Assembly: GCF_004365175.1 (NCBI RefSeq) | Contig: NZ_SOCE01000002.1 | Location: 1,240,001 to 1,304,000, forward strand | Origin: Kribbella voronezhensis | Lineage (GTDB): Bacteria; Actinomycetota; Actinomycetes; Propionibacteriales; Kribbellaceae | DNA length: 64,000 nucleotides | Direction: 5' to 3' | Shown here: piece by piece, positions 17,154-26,119 of the stretch | Layout: each line of letters begins with the position of its first letter | Position numbering within the stretch: position 1 is the first letter of the stretch | The notes under the pieces: model-generated | Seen by the model: the letters and a program-made list of their open reading frames with translations, nothing else | The model's database searches: none | Told to the model about the DNA's origin: nothing | Made by a program: the position numbers and the translations under genes

Positions 17154-18368
17154 TCACCAGTTGTCGGGCGAAGCGAGAGCGGTCGTGGGGTCGCGGTCGG
17201 CAGGCCCGGCTGGTTGCCAGGTGTCGTCGACGAGGGCGTACGGGTGCCAGCGGCCGATTCGGTCCAGGCGGAGTTGGCGGTCCGCGGTGCTCAGGCGGTT
17301 TGCGGAGACCTCGAAGACGAGGTCGCGGTCGTCCCAGGCAGCGGCCAATTCGGCTCGCGCGCGGGCGAGCTCTGAGGGATCCGGCTGCCACTCGTGCTCG
17401 AGAACGTCGAGACCGGGCGCACCGCCGTACGTCCATGCTGTGATGCCGATGGCCAGCTCGGCCGGTCCTTCGAAGGCGGTGCCGAGCCGGTCGGCGAGCA
17501 CGGGGTAGTCGGCAGCCAGTCGTACGGCGTCCTGCCACTCGTCCAGCGCCCAGGGATGGGGGGAGCCGCTCAGGATCGCGCTGAGTTGAGCGCGGGCTCG
17601 CCGGGCGGCGTCGAGGGCGAGCAGCGGCAAGCTGGCCGGCTCCATTCCGGCAGGTGCCTGCAATCCGGCGACCACCAGTCCGTCGAGCTCTGCCTTGGCA
17701 GGCAACGCAGGCAGTTCCGGCAACTCAGCAGGCGCGCCGCCTTCGAACACCTCGCTTGCCGGTACGCCGGCTGGAGCTGGCGTCGCTTCGGGAAGCGGGG
17801 TGCCGGTCGCTCGTTGCTGCAGGTCGTCCAGGAGTTGTTCGCGGGAGCGACCTCGGATCAGCAGAAGAACGAAGGGATCCTCGTCGAGCAGCCAGCCGAC
17901 CTGGTAGCAGAGGGCGGCCGCGTGCAGGCAGGGCAGTTCCCAGCCGTCGCACGTGCACGAAGGATCGAGATCACCGATCCCCGGCAACAACGGCACAGCA
18001 GCGTCGGCAGCGGCTTCGATCAGGTCGTGGGGCATCTCGCCATCCAGCAGGGCCGCGATGTGCCCGGCGCGCGAGCCCACCTGGTCGAGGAATCGGGTCC
18101 ACTCGTCCGGACTCAACCGGTCGACCACGACGACCGACTCGTAGGTGGCCTCCGGCGCGTGGACCGTCGCCGCGATCCGCCCGGGGCTGACCGTGATCGT
18201 GCCGACCTGCCCCGAGTTCGCGAGCCGGCGTCCCTTCTTCAGCTGCCCCAGATCGAGCGAGGTGTCTTCCAGCGCCTGCCCCCACGACCGTCCCCACCAC
18301 GACCGTGCCCGCGTACTCCCACGGCGGGCCGCGAACGCGGCGAATCCGCGCGCCACCTCGCCGCTCAT
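17154..18368 (-). CDS. SWIM zinc finger protein paired with SNF2 helicase
   Basis: This is a 404-aa protein. The SWIM motif CTCDGWELPCLHAAAL (CxC-x6-CxH, about residues 155-170) is a predicted zinc-binding, DNA- or protein-interaction module. The flanking region (RSWWGRSWGQALE near the N-terminus) is typical of the actinobacterial SWIM proteins encoded next to SNF2 helicases. ATG 18368 is preceded by a perfect AGGAGGT; the in-frame start at 18467 is not. The stop codon of the upstream SNF2 gene is 88 bp away on the same strand, so the two are probably cotranscribed and act together on DNA. Confidence 0.88.
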   Translation of the reverse strand: MSGEVARGFAAFAARRGSTRARSWWGRSWGQALEDTSLDLGQLKKGRRLANSGQVGTITVSPGRIAATVHAPEATYESVVVVDRLSPDEWTRFLDQVGSRAGHIAALLDGEMPHDLIEAAADAAVPLLPGIGDLDPSCTCDGWELPCLHAAALCYQVGWLLDEDPFVLLLIRGRSREQLLDDLQQRATGTPLPEATPAPAGVPASEVFEGGAPAELPELPALPAKAELDGLVVAGLQAPAGMEPASLPLLALDAARRARAQLSAILSGSPHPWALDEWQDAVRLAADYPVLADRLGTAFEGPAELAIGITAWTYGGAPGLDVLEHEWQPDPSELARARAELAAAWDDRDLVFEVSANRLSTADRQLRLDRIGRWHPYALVDDTWQPAGPADRDPTTALASPDNW

Positions 18369-18456
18369 CCGCGACCTCCTTGCAAGTCTCGGGCCACGGG
18401 TCGGGGCCGCTGCAATCGGCCGTGGGCTCGCGTATCGGACTGGCTCCGCCCAGCAG

Positions 18457-21400
18457 TCATCGGGCACCTCGCAGCTGGACCAGGTCGGCGAGCTCGGCGT
18501 CGGACAGTTCCGTGAGGGCGGCTTCGCCGGCGGTCAGTACTGCGTCGGCCAGTTCGCGTTTGCTGCTCAGCATCGCCGCGATCCGGTCCTCGATGGTGCC
18601 TTCGGCGATCAGCCGGTGAACCTGCACCGGGCGGGTCTGGCCGATCCGGTAGGCCCGGTCCGTCGCCTGGTCTTCGACCGCCGGGTTCCACCAGCGGTCG
18701 TAGTGCACGACATGGTCCGCGCGAGTCAGGTTCAGCCCGGTCCCTGCCGCCTTGAGCGACAGCAGGAACACCGGCACCTCGCCGGCCTGGAATCGCTCGA
18801 CCAACTGCTCGCGCCGCTTCACCGGCGTACCGCCGTGCAGCAGCTGACTCGCGATTCCTCGGTCGGCCAGATGACGCTCCAACAGCCGCGCCATCGCGAC
18901 GTACTGCGTGAAGACGAGCACCGCGCCGTCCTCGGCCAGGATCGTGGCGAGCAGTTCGTCCAGCAGTTCCAGCTTGCCGGACCGCCCGGCCAACCGCGCG
19001 CCTTCGGCCTCCTTCAGGTACTGCACCGGGTGATTGCAGATCTGCTTCAAGCCGGTCAGTAGCTTCACGATCAACCCACGTCGCGCCATCTGATCGCTGG
19101 CCTCGACCGCGGCCAGCAACTCGCGCACGGTCGCCTCGTACAGGACGGCCTGCTCGCGGGTCAGCGAAACCATCTGGTCGGTCTCCGTCTTCGGCGGCAA
19201 CTCCGGCGCGATCCCCGGGTCGGACTTGCGCCGCCGGAGCAGGAACGGCCGGACGAGTCTCGCCAACCGCTCGGCGACCTCCTCGTCCTTGTCGGCCTCG
19301 ATCGGCGTGGCCCACTGGCTGCGGAACGTACCGAGCCGGCCGAGCAGGCCCGGTGTCGTCCAGTCGAGAATCGCCCAGAGCTCCGAGAGATTGTTCTCCA
19401 CCGGCGTGCCGGTCAGGGCGACCCGCGCCGCCGCCGGGATCGTGCGGAGCGCCTTCGCCGTACCGGAGGCCGGATTCTTCACGTGCTGCGCCTCGTCTGC
19501 GACCAGCAGCGCCCAGCGATGCGCCGCCAGCCGGGCCGCGTCGCGACGCAGAGTCCCGTACGTCGTGAGCACGAAACCCGAATCGGCTCCGTCCAGGGAT
19601 CGACCGGACCCGTGGAACCGGCGTACCGGCGTCCCGGGGGCGAATCGCTGCACCTCGCGCTCCCAGTTGCCCAGGAGCGACGCGGGGCAGACGACCAAGG
19701 TCGGGCCGGACGTCTCGGTGGACTCCTGGCGATGGAGGTGGAGCGAGATGAGCGTGATCGTCTTGCCGAGGCCCATGTCGTCGGCGAGGCAGCCGCCGAG
19801 CCCGAGCGAAGTCATCCTGACCAGCCACTGCAGTCCGCGGAGTTGGTAGTCGCGCAGGGTCGCTTGGAGCGCGGCCGGCGGCTCGACGATGCCGTCGACC
19901 CGGTCGGGATCCGCAATGCGCTCGCGGAGCTCCTCCAGCCAGCGGGCCGGAGTGATGGTCACCTGGCGGCCGTCGATCTCGGCGGAGCCGGTCAGCGCAG
20001 CGCTCAGCGCGTCGATGGCGGTGACCGGCTTGAGGACGCGCTCACGCGCCTTGCGGGCCAAGTCGGGGTCGATCAGCATCCACTGGTCGCGCAGCCGGAC
20101 CAGCGGGCGGGTCGCCTCGGCGAGCTGGTCCATCTCGGCCTCGGTCAGCGGGTCGTTGCCGAGAGCAACTTGCCAGCTGAAGTCGAGCGTCGCGCCGCCG
20201 CCGAAGAAGCCCGGCATGTCCGAGGGTGGGCCGTCGGCGGACGTGATCGCGGCGCGAGCGGTCAGCGCCCGGTTGAGACTGCGGGGCCAATGCACGTCGA
20301 TGCCGGCCGACGCCAGGCGCTGGGCGGCACCTGCCAGCAGGTCGGCGATCTCCTCGTCGGCCAGCTCGATCCGGTCGGGCACGGGGGAGTCGAGCAGGCG
20401 GTTGAGTGGCGCCCAGACGCGTGCGGCCCGGCGGATCGCCAGGGTCGCGTCGATTCTCGCTCGCGGACCGAACCCGGGAACGTCCGACGACCACACATCC
20501 GCCGCATCGCGTACCAGGGTCGGGTCGTTGAGGCTGTGCAGCTGGACGTCGGCCCGGAACTCCTGCGACTCCGGCAACTCGACCCGCAACGAGACCCGTA
20601 CGCCGGTGTCGAGGCCGGCCGATACCTCGTCGGCCCACGATCGTAGTCGCGGGACCTGCTGTGGTGCCTTCGCCGCAAACAACGGCCCATGTGCCTTGGC
20701 TGCCGCCGCCGACCGGGGCATCCCGTCCGCGACCGCGTCGAGAAACTCCCGCACCAACTCCTCAGCCACCGGCACCCGAACCCCGCCCAACCCCAACCCT
20801 GAACCAGAGGTCGACCCCTCACCCTCTCCCGCCATTGCTGGGGTCGAGCCGTCGCCTCCACCCAACGGTGAACCAGAGGTCGAGCTACCCAGCCCTCCCA
20901 CCGAAGCTGAAGACGAGCGGCCCGCTGAGTCCGCAGCTGGTGAAGGCGAGGGTGAGCGGTTCGCTGAGTCCGCCGATGAAGAGGAGGACGAGGGGGTGGC
21001 TGAAGGTGCGGTAGAGGGTGAGGTGGCTTGGGTATCGGGGAGGGCGTCGTTGGTGAGGGGGAGGGCGCGAGCGGTGGGCGGCATGGCTTCGGCCAGGCGG
21101 AGGATTCGGTCGACGTCCGCGGCGTCGAGGGGGCCAACTCGCCAGGCGTCGTTGCCGGCGGGGGAGACGCCCGGGAGGAGACGGCCGCGGGCGACCAACT
21201 GGAGGGCGATCAGTGACACCGCACCCCAGAACGCCGCTGACGGATGCGCACCCGGCGAAGTCCGAGCCCGACCGAGCACCGGTACCGCGTCGGCAACGGG
21301 CAGCTCGATCACAGGCGTCGCCCGTACGCCGACGCCGTCGTCGCCGTCCACCACGAGGTCGAGCGTCGCCTGCTCACCAACCCCGAGCGGCAACGCCCCA

Positions 21401-21528
21401 CCCGCCGGATCCCAGAACGTCATCCGCCCGTCCCGCGGCGGATCCGCCGCGCGAAACACCACCGCCAGCCCCGCCAGCGCTCCGGTCAACGCCCCCGCCT
21501 GCCCCGCCACCGCCGCCGTACCGGCCAA
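18457..21528 (-). CDS. SNF2/HepA-type DEAD/DEAH helicase
   Basis: This is a 1023-aa SWI2/SNF2 ATPase. Motif I is DDMGLGKTITL, motif II is DEAQHVKNP, and the C-terminal lobe ends with YDRWWNPAVEDQATDRAYRIGQTRPV, the SNF2 signature. The N-terminal region contains the SNF2_assoc-type block (WPRSLNRALTARAAI, FSWQVALGNDPLTEAEM). Residues about 165-255 form a Ser/Gly/Pro-rich low-complexity linker not expected in the catalytic fold. The start is TTG 21528, supported by AAGGAGG at 21538-21544; many homologues are longer at the N-terminus. It likely remodels protein-DNA or RNA polymerase complexes together with the SWIM partner. Confidence 0.92.
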   Translation of the reverse strand: MAGTAAVAGQAGALTGALAGLAVVFRAADPPRDGRMTFWDPAGGALPLGVGEQATLDLVVDGDDGVGVRATPVIELPVADAVPVLGRARTSPGAHPSAAFWGAVSLIALQLVARGRLLPGVSPAGNDAWRVGPLDAADVDRILRLAEAMPPTARALPLTNDALPDTQATSPSTAPSATPSSSSSSADSANRSPSPSPAADSAGRSSSASVGGLGSSTSGSPLGGGDGSTPAMAGEGEGSTSGSGLGLGGVRVPVAEELVREFLDAVADGMPRSAAAAKAHGPLFAAKAPQQVPRLRSWADEVSAGLDTGVRVSLRVELPESQEFRADVQLHSLNDPTLVRDAADVWSSDVPGFGPRARIDATLAIRRAARVWAPLNRLLDSPVPDRIELADEEIADLLAGAAQRLASAGIDVHWPRSLNRALTARAAITSADGPPSDMPGFFGGGATLDFSWQVALGNDPLTEAEMDQLAEATRPLVRLRDQWMLIDPDLARKARERVLKPVTAIDALSAALTGSAEIDGRQVTITPARWLEELRERIADPDRVDGIVEPPAALQATLRDYQLRGLQWLVRMTSLGLGGCLADDMGLGKTITLISLHLHRQESTETSGPTLVVCPASLLGNWEREVQRFAPGTPVRRFHGSGRSLDGADSGFVLTTYGTLRRDAARLAAHRWALLVADEAQHVKNPASGTAKALRTIPAAARVALTGTPVENNLSELWAILDWTTPGLLGRLGTFRSQWATPIEADKDEEVAERLARLVRPFLLRRRKSDPGIAPELPPKTETDQMVSLTREQAVLYEATVRELLAAVEASDQMARRGLIVKLLTGLKQICNHPVQYLKEAEGARLAGRSGKLELLDELLATILAEDGAVLVFTQYVAMARLLERHLADRGIASQLLHGGTPVKRREQLVERFQAGEVPVFLLSLKAAGTGLNLTRADHVVHYDRWWNPAVEDQATDRAYRIGQTRPVQVHRLIAEGTIEDRIAAMLSSKRELADAVLTAGEAALTELSDAELADLVQLRGAR

Positions 21529-21613
21529 CCCGACAAACCTCCTTCAACAGCAACAATCGTCAATCAGCTGATCACGCCAGTTCGCCGACGAGCCAGGCAC
21601 CACGGCACCGGTC

Positions 21614-23497
21614 TCAGGGCACCGGGATTTCCGTGGCCGGTTGGTCGAACTGGGTTCGGTAGAGCTCTTCGTAGCGGCCGCCGTCGGCGAGGAGTTCGGT
21701 GTGGGTGCCGCGCTCGATGATGCGGCCGTCCTCGATGACGAGGATCTGGTCGGCGGCCCGGATCGTGGAGAGCCGGTGCGCGATCACCACCGCGGTCCGC
21801 CCCGCCAGCGCCTCGGTCAAGGCAGCTTGGACAGCAGCCTCCGACGTCGAGTCGAGCGCCGCCGTCGCCTCGTCGAGAATCACCACGCGCGGCTGCGCCA
21901 GCAGCAACCGTGCGATCGTCAGCCGCTGCCGCTCACCACCGGACAACCGGTACCCGCGCTCACCGACGACGGTCTCCAACTGATCGGGCAGCGACCGGAT
22001 CAGGTCACCGAGCCTGGCCCGGGTCAGCGCGTCCCACAGCTCCTCTTCAGAAGCCTCAGGCTGAGCGAGCAGCAGGTTCTCCCGAATGCTGTCGTGGAAC
22101 AGGTGCCCGTCCTGCGTGACCATGCCGAGCGTGTCCCGCAGAGAAGCCGCCGTCACATCCCGCACGTCGACGCCGGCAAGGCGGACCGCACCCGAGTCCA
22201 CGTCGTACAGCCGGGGGATCAGCTGAGCGATCGTCGACTTCCCCGCACCGGACGAGCCGACCAGCGCGATCATCTGCCCGGGCTCGGCCCGGAACGACAC
22301 GTCGTGCAGCACCTCGACACCACCGCGGGTGTCCAGCTTCGCGACCTCTTCCAACGACGCGAGCGACACCTTGTCGGCCGACGGATAAGCAAAGCTGACG
22401 TTCGAGAACTCGACCGCGACCGGTCCGGCCGGCACCTCGCCCGCATCGGGCTTGTCCTTGATCAGCGGCTCGAGATCCAGCACCTCGAAGACCCGCTCGA
22501 ACGAAACCAGCGCGGTCATCACCTCCAGTCGCGCACTCGCCAGCGCGGTCAGCGGCGAGTACAGCCGGGTCAGCAGCAGCGCCATCGACACCACGGCACC
22601 GGCGTCGAGCTGATTCCGCAGGGCATAGAACCCACCGAGCCCGTAGACCACGGCCAGTGCGAGCGCCGAGACCAGCGTCAACGAGGTGACGAACACCCAC
22701 TGCACCATCGCGGTCCGTACGCCGATGTCACGCACTCGCCGGGCGCGCACCGCGAACTCCGCGGACTCGCGCGCCGGCCGGCCGAACAGCTTCACCAGCG
22801 TCGCGCCGGGCGCGGAGAAGCGCTCGGTCATCTGCGTGCTCATCGTGGCGTTGTAGTTCGCCGCCTCGAGTCCGAGAGCGGCCAGCCGGTTGCCGATCCG
22901 GCGGGCCGGGATGACGAAGATCGGCAGGATCACCAGCGCGAGCAAGGTGATCTGCCAGGAGACCCGGAGCATCACGAAGAGCGTGAGCAGCAGCATGACC
23001 AGGTTGCTCACCACGCCGGACAGCGTGTCGCTGAACGCCCGCTGGGCGCCGATCACGTCGTTGTTCAGCCGGGAGACCAGTGCGCCGGTGCGGGTCCGGG
23101 TGAAGAACGCGATCGGCATCCGCTGGATGTGGTCGAACACGGCGGTCCGCAGATCCAGGATCAGTCCCTCGCCGATGCTGGCGGACAACCAGCGGGTGAG
23201 CAGGCCGATCCCCGCCTCACCCACGGCGATCACGGCGATCAGGATCGCCAGCCGCAGTACGGTGCCGAAGTCCTTGTGGCCGACGATGGCGTTGACCACC
23301 CGGCCGGCGAGCACGGGGGTGGCGACCGCCAGCATCGCGGCGCCGACACTCAGCACCAGGAACAGCGCGAGTTGTCGCCGGTGCGGCCGCGCGAACGCGA
23401 GGATCCGTTTCAGGGTCGCCCGCGAGAAGGGTCTCTTGTCCTCTTGGCGGTGCATGGCGTGGTACATCGAGGTCCACGCGGTCATTTCCATACTCAC
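21614..23497 (-). CDS. ABC exporter half-transporter (permease-ATPase fusion)
   Basis: This is a 627-aa type IV ABC exporter. An N-terminal six-helix membrane domain (residues about 40-340) is followed by an ATPase domain with Walker A GSSGAGKST, signature YRLSGGERQRL, Walker B VVILDEATAALD with catalytic Glu, and H-loop IAHRLST. All ATP-site residues are canonical, so it can work as a homodimer, like MsbA/LmrA-type multidrug or lipid exporters. GTG 23497 has GGAG 7 bp upstream. It is divergent from the TetR-ABC-ABC operon, whose palindromic operator lies in the shared 286-bp region but close to the other gene. Confidence 0.9.
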   Translation of the reverse strand: MSMEMTAWTSMYHAMHRQEDKRPFSRATLKRILAFARPHRRQLALFLVLSVGAAMLAVATPVLAGRVVNAIVGHKDFGTVLRLAILIAVIAVGEAGIGLLTRWLSASIGEGLILDLRTAVFDHIQRMPIAFFTRTRTGALVSRLNNDVIGAQRAFSDTLSGVVSNLVMLLLTLFVMLRVSWQITLLALVILPIFVIPARRIGNRLAALGLEAANYNATMSTQMTERFSAPGATLVKLFGRPARESAEFAVRARRVRDIGVRTAMVQWVFVTSLTLVSALALAVVYGLGGFYALRNQLDAGAVVSMALLLTRLYSPLTALASARLEVMTALVSFERVFEVLDLEPLIKDKPDAGEVPAGPVAVEFSNVSFAYPSADKVSLASLEEVAKLDTRGGVEVLHDVSFRAEPGQMIALVGSSGAGKSTIAQLIPRLYDVDSGAVRLAGVDVRDVTAASLRDTLGMVTQDGHLFHDSIRENLLLAQPEASEEELWDALTRARLGDLIRSLPDQLETVVGERGYRLSGGERQRLTIARLLLAQPRVVILDEATAALDSTSEAAVQAALTEALAGRTAVVIAHRLSTIRAADQILVIEDGRIIERGTHTELLADGGRYEELYRTQFDQPATEIPVP

Positions 23498-23750
23498 AGC
23501 GATACTCCGGCGGTTCGGTCGGCCTGGATGTCTGAGGTCTGCCGATGGTCCCGCAGGGCACCGACAGTTTCCGAAGGTAGGACCTCAACAGTGCTCGAGG
23601 TCAAGGTCAATCCATTTACTGAGGACGCTGCACGAAGTAGCCGGGCGAGTGTAGCCACGTCCAGGTGAGCCTGCGGTCTGGTAGGACGGACCAGCAAGCG
23701 GTTCGCCCCGAGAACCGCCCCAATGACGAAGATCGGCGAAAACAGAGTTG

Positions 23751-23768
23751 TGAGTGAGTACTCACTCA
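23751..23768. promoter_or_regulatory. Perfect 18-bp palindrome, predicted TetR operator
   Basis: TGAGTGAGTACTCACTCA is an exact dyad ending 15 bp before the GTG start of the TetR gene. Its position fits autorepression of the TetR-ABC-ABC operon. Confidence 0.85.
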
Positions 23769-23783
23769 GTTACTCTCGATCGG

Positions 23784-24386
23784 GTGAGCCCCAGAGCAAC
23801 CCCACTTCCGCCGGACGAGCGCCGTGCCGCGCTGGTGGAGGCCACGCTGCCCTTGCTCGAGGAGTACGGCACCGACGTCAGCACCCGGCAGATCGCCGAG
23901 GCGGCCGGCGTCGCCGAGGGCACGATCTTCCGCGCCTTCGGCAGCAAGGACGCCCTGATCGATGCCGCGATCAGGACCGCGTTCGACGTCGACCCGCTGA
24001 TCGACGCGCTGGCGGCGATCGACCGGACGCTGCCGCTGCGGGAGCGGCTGGTCGCCGCCGTCGACGTCACCCAGACCCGGTTGCGCGGCGTCTTCAAACT
24101 GCTGCTGGCGATGCGGATGCACCGCCCACCCGACTGGAAGGCGGACCCCGACGAGGCCGCCCGCCGCAAACTGGACGGCGAACGAGTCGACGAGGCCTTC
24201 ATCGACGTGTTCCGCCAGGACGCCGACCTGCTGCGCTATCCACCGGCGGAGGTCGGCCATCGGCTCCGGCTGATCACCTTCTCCGCCACTCACCCATTGA
24301 TTTCGGACGGTCGGACCATGACCGCCGAGGAGATCGTCGACTTCGCACTCGACGGTGTCCGCAACCATGACCCCGGGGGCAACTGA
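23784..24386 (+). CDS. TetR family repressor of the downstream ABC exporter
   Basis: This is a 200-aa protein. The N-terminal TetR HTH is TRQIAEAAGVAEGTIFRAFGSKDALIDAAIRTAF (residues about 34-66), followed by a helical ligand/dimerisation domain. GTG 23784 is chosen because the upstream in-frame start (23754) would lie inside the 18-bp operator palindrome. The stop codon overlaps the start of the first ABC gene (TGATG), so the repressor is cotranscribed with both exporter halves. The usual logic is that an exported drug or lipid relieves repression; the inducer is unknown. Confidence 0.92.
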   Translation: MSPRATPLPPDERRAALVEATLPLLEEYGTDVSTRQIAEAAGVAEGTIFRAFGSKDALIDAAIRTAFDVDPLIDALAAIDRTLPLRERLVAAVDVTQTRLRGVFKLLLAMRMHRPPDWKADPDEAARRKLDGERVDEAFIDVFRQDADLLRYPPAEVGHRLRLITFSATHPLISDGRTMTAEEIVDFALDGVRNHDPGGN

Positions 24387-26119
24387 TGCTGCTTCGCCTG
24401 TTGCGTACGCACCTGCGTCCGTACGCCGGCAACCTGTCCATGGTGGTCGTCCTGCAGTTGATCGGGACGATCGCCTCCCTCTACCTGCCGACCCTGAACG
24501 CCGACATCATCGACAAGGGTGTGGCCAAGGGCGACACCGGCTACATCGTCGGCACCGGCGGCTGGATGCTCGGTGTCAGCCTGGTGCAGATCATCTGCAC
24601 GGTCAGCGCCGTGTACTTCGGAGCCAAGACCGCCGCGTTGTTCGGGCGCGACGTCCGGGCCGCCGTGTTCCACCGGGTCGGCGAGTTCTCCGCGCGGGAG
24701 GTGAACCAGTTCGGCGCGCCGACGCTGATCTCCCGCAGTACCAACGACGTCACCCAGGTCCAGATGCTCGTGGTGACCACCTGCACGATGCTGGTCGCCG
24801 CGCCGATAACGATGGTCGGCGGCATCATCATGGCGGTCCGCCAGGACGCCGGCCTGTCCTGGCTGGTCGCCGTCGCCGTACCGTTGCTGGCGGCATCGAT
24901 CGGCTTGATCGCGAGCCGGATGGTCCCGCAGTTCCGCAAGATGCAGGTGAACATCGACGCGGTCAACCGGGTCCTGCGCGAGCAGATCACCGGTATCCGG
25001 GTGGTCCGGGCGTTCGTCCGGGAGCCGCACGAGGTCGAGCGGTTCGGCGAGGCCAACTCCAACGTCACGAACACCGCGATCCGGGCCGGCCGGCTGATGG
25101 CCCTGGTGTTCCCGGTCGTGATGCTGATCCTGAACCTGTCCACCGTGGCCGTGCTCTGGTTCGGCGCCTCCCGGGTCGAGAGCGGCGCGATGCAGGTCGG
25201 TGAACTGACCGCGTTCATCAGCTACCTGATCCAGATCCTGTTCTCGGTGATGATGGCGACCTTCGTGATGATCATGGTGCCGCGCGCGGCGGTCTGCGCC
25301 GACCGGATCAGCGAGGTACTGGACACCGAGTCCTCGGTCCGCCCGCCGGTCACGCCGATCAGGACCTTCGTCGGCCGAGGCGAACTGGTCTTCGAGAACG
25401 CCGAATTCTCATACCCCGGTGCGGCCGAGCCCGTACTGCGTGATGTCAGCTTCACCGCGTCGCCGGGCAAGACCACGGCGATCATCGGGAGTACCGGCGC
25501 CGGCAAGACGACCCTGCTGTCCCTGGTGCCGCGGCTGTTCGACACCACGGGCGGCCGCGTGCTGGTCGACGGGAGCGACGTCCGGGAGATCGAGCCGGAC
25601 CTGCTCTGGGAGCGGATCGGCCTGGTTCCGCAACGGCCCTACCTGTTCTCCGGGACGGTGGCCAGCAACCTGCGCTACGGCAACCCCGACGCGACCGACG
25701 ACGAACTGTGGGAAGCGCTCGAGATTGCCCAGGGCAAGGACTTCGTCGCGGCGATGCCGCAGGGACTGGACTCGCCGATCTCGCAGGGCGGCACGAATGT
25801 CTCCGGTGGTCAGCGGCAACGGCTCGCGATCGCCCGGGCGCTGGTCCGCAAGCCGGAGATCTACCTGTTCGACGACTCGTTCTCCGCGCTCGACCTGTCC
25901 ACCGACGCGCGACTGCGGGCCGCGCTCGCGCCGGTCACCGCCGACGCGTGCGTGGTGATCGTGGCCCAGCGGGTGTCCACGATCATCGACGCCGACCAGA
26001 TCGTCGTACTGGAAGACGGCGCGATCGTCGGCAAGGGCACCCATGACGAACTACTCCAGACCTGTTCTACGTACGTCGAGATCGTGGAGTCGCAGCGGTC
26101 CGCGGAGGAAGCAGCATGA
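24386..26119 (+). CDS. Heterodimeric ABC exporter subunit with degenerate ATP site
   Basis: This is a 577-aa permease-ATPase half-transporter. Six membrane helices (residues about 15-300) precede the ATPase. Walker A is GSTGAGKTT (from about residue 368) and the signature is NVSGGQRQRL. Walker B is LFDDSFSALD, with Asp497 in place of the catalytic Glu, and the H-loop His is replaced by Gln528 (VAQRVST). The canonical signature paired with defective Walker B and H-loop marks it as the non-catalytic-site partner of a heterodimer, as in TM287/288-like or mycobacterial Rv1272c/Rv1273c-like exporters. Its stop overlaps the start of the partner gene (ATGA). Confidence 0.92.
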   Translation: MLLRLLRTHLRPYAGNLSMVVVLQLIGTIASLYLPTLNADIIDKGVAKGDTGYIVGTGGWMLGVSLVQIICTVSAVYFGAKTAALFGRDVRAAVFHRVGEFSAREVNQFGAPTLISRSTNDVTQVQMLVVTTCTMLVAAPITMVGGIIMAVRQDAGLSWLVAVAVPLLAASIGLIASRMVPQFRKMQVNIDAVNRVLREQITGIRVVRAFVREPHEVERFGEANSNVTNTAIRAGRLMALVFPVVMLILNLSTVAVLWFGASRVESGAMQVGELTAFISYLIQILFSVMMATFVMIMVPRAAVCADRISEVLDTESSVRPPVTPIRTFVGRGELVFENAEFSYPGAAEPVLRDVSFTASPGKTTAIIGSTGAGKTTLLSLVPRLFDTTGGRVLVDGSDVREIEPDLLWERIGLVPQRPYLFSGTVASNLRYGNPDATDDELWEALEIAQGKDFVAAMPQGLDSPISQGGTNVSGGQRQRLAIARALVRKPEIYLFDDSFSALDLSTDARLRAALAPVTADACVVIVAQRVSTIIDADQIVVLEDGAIVGKGTHDELLQTCSTYVEIVESQRSAEEAA

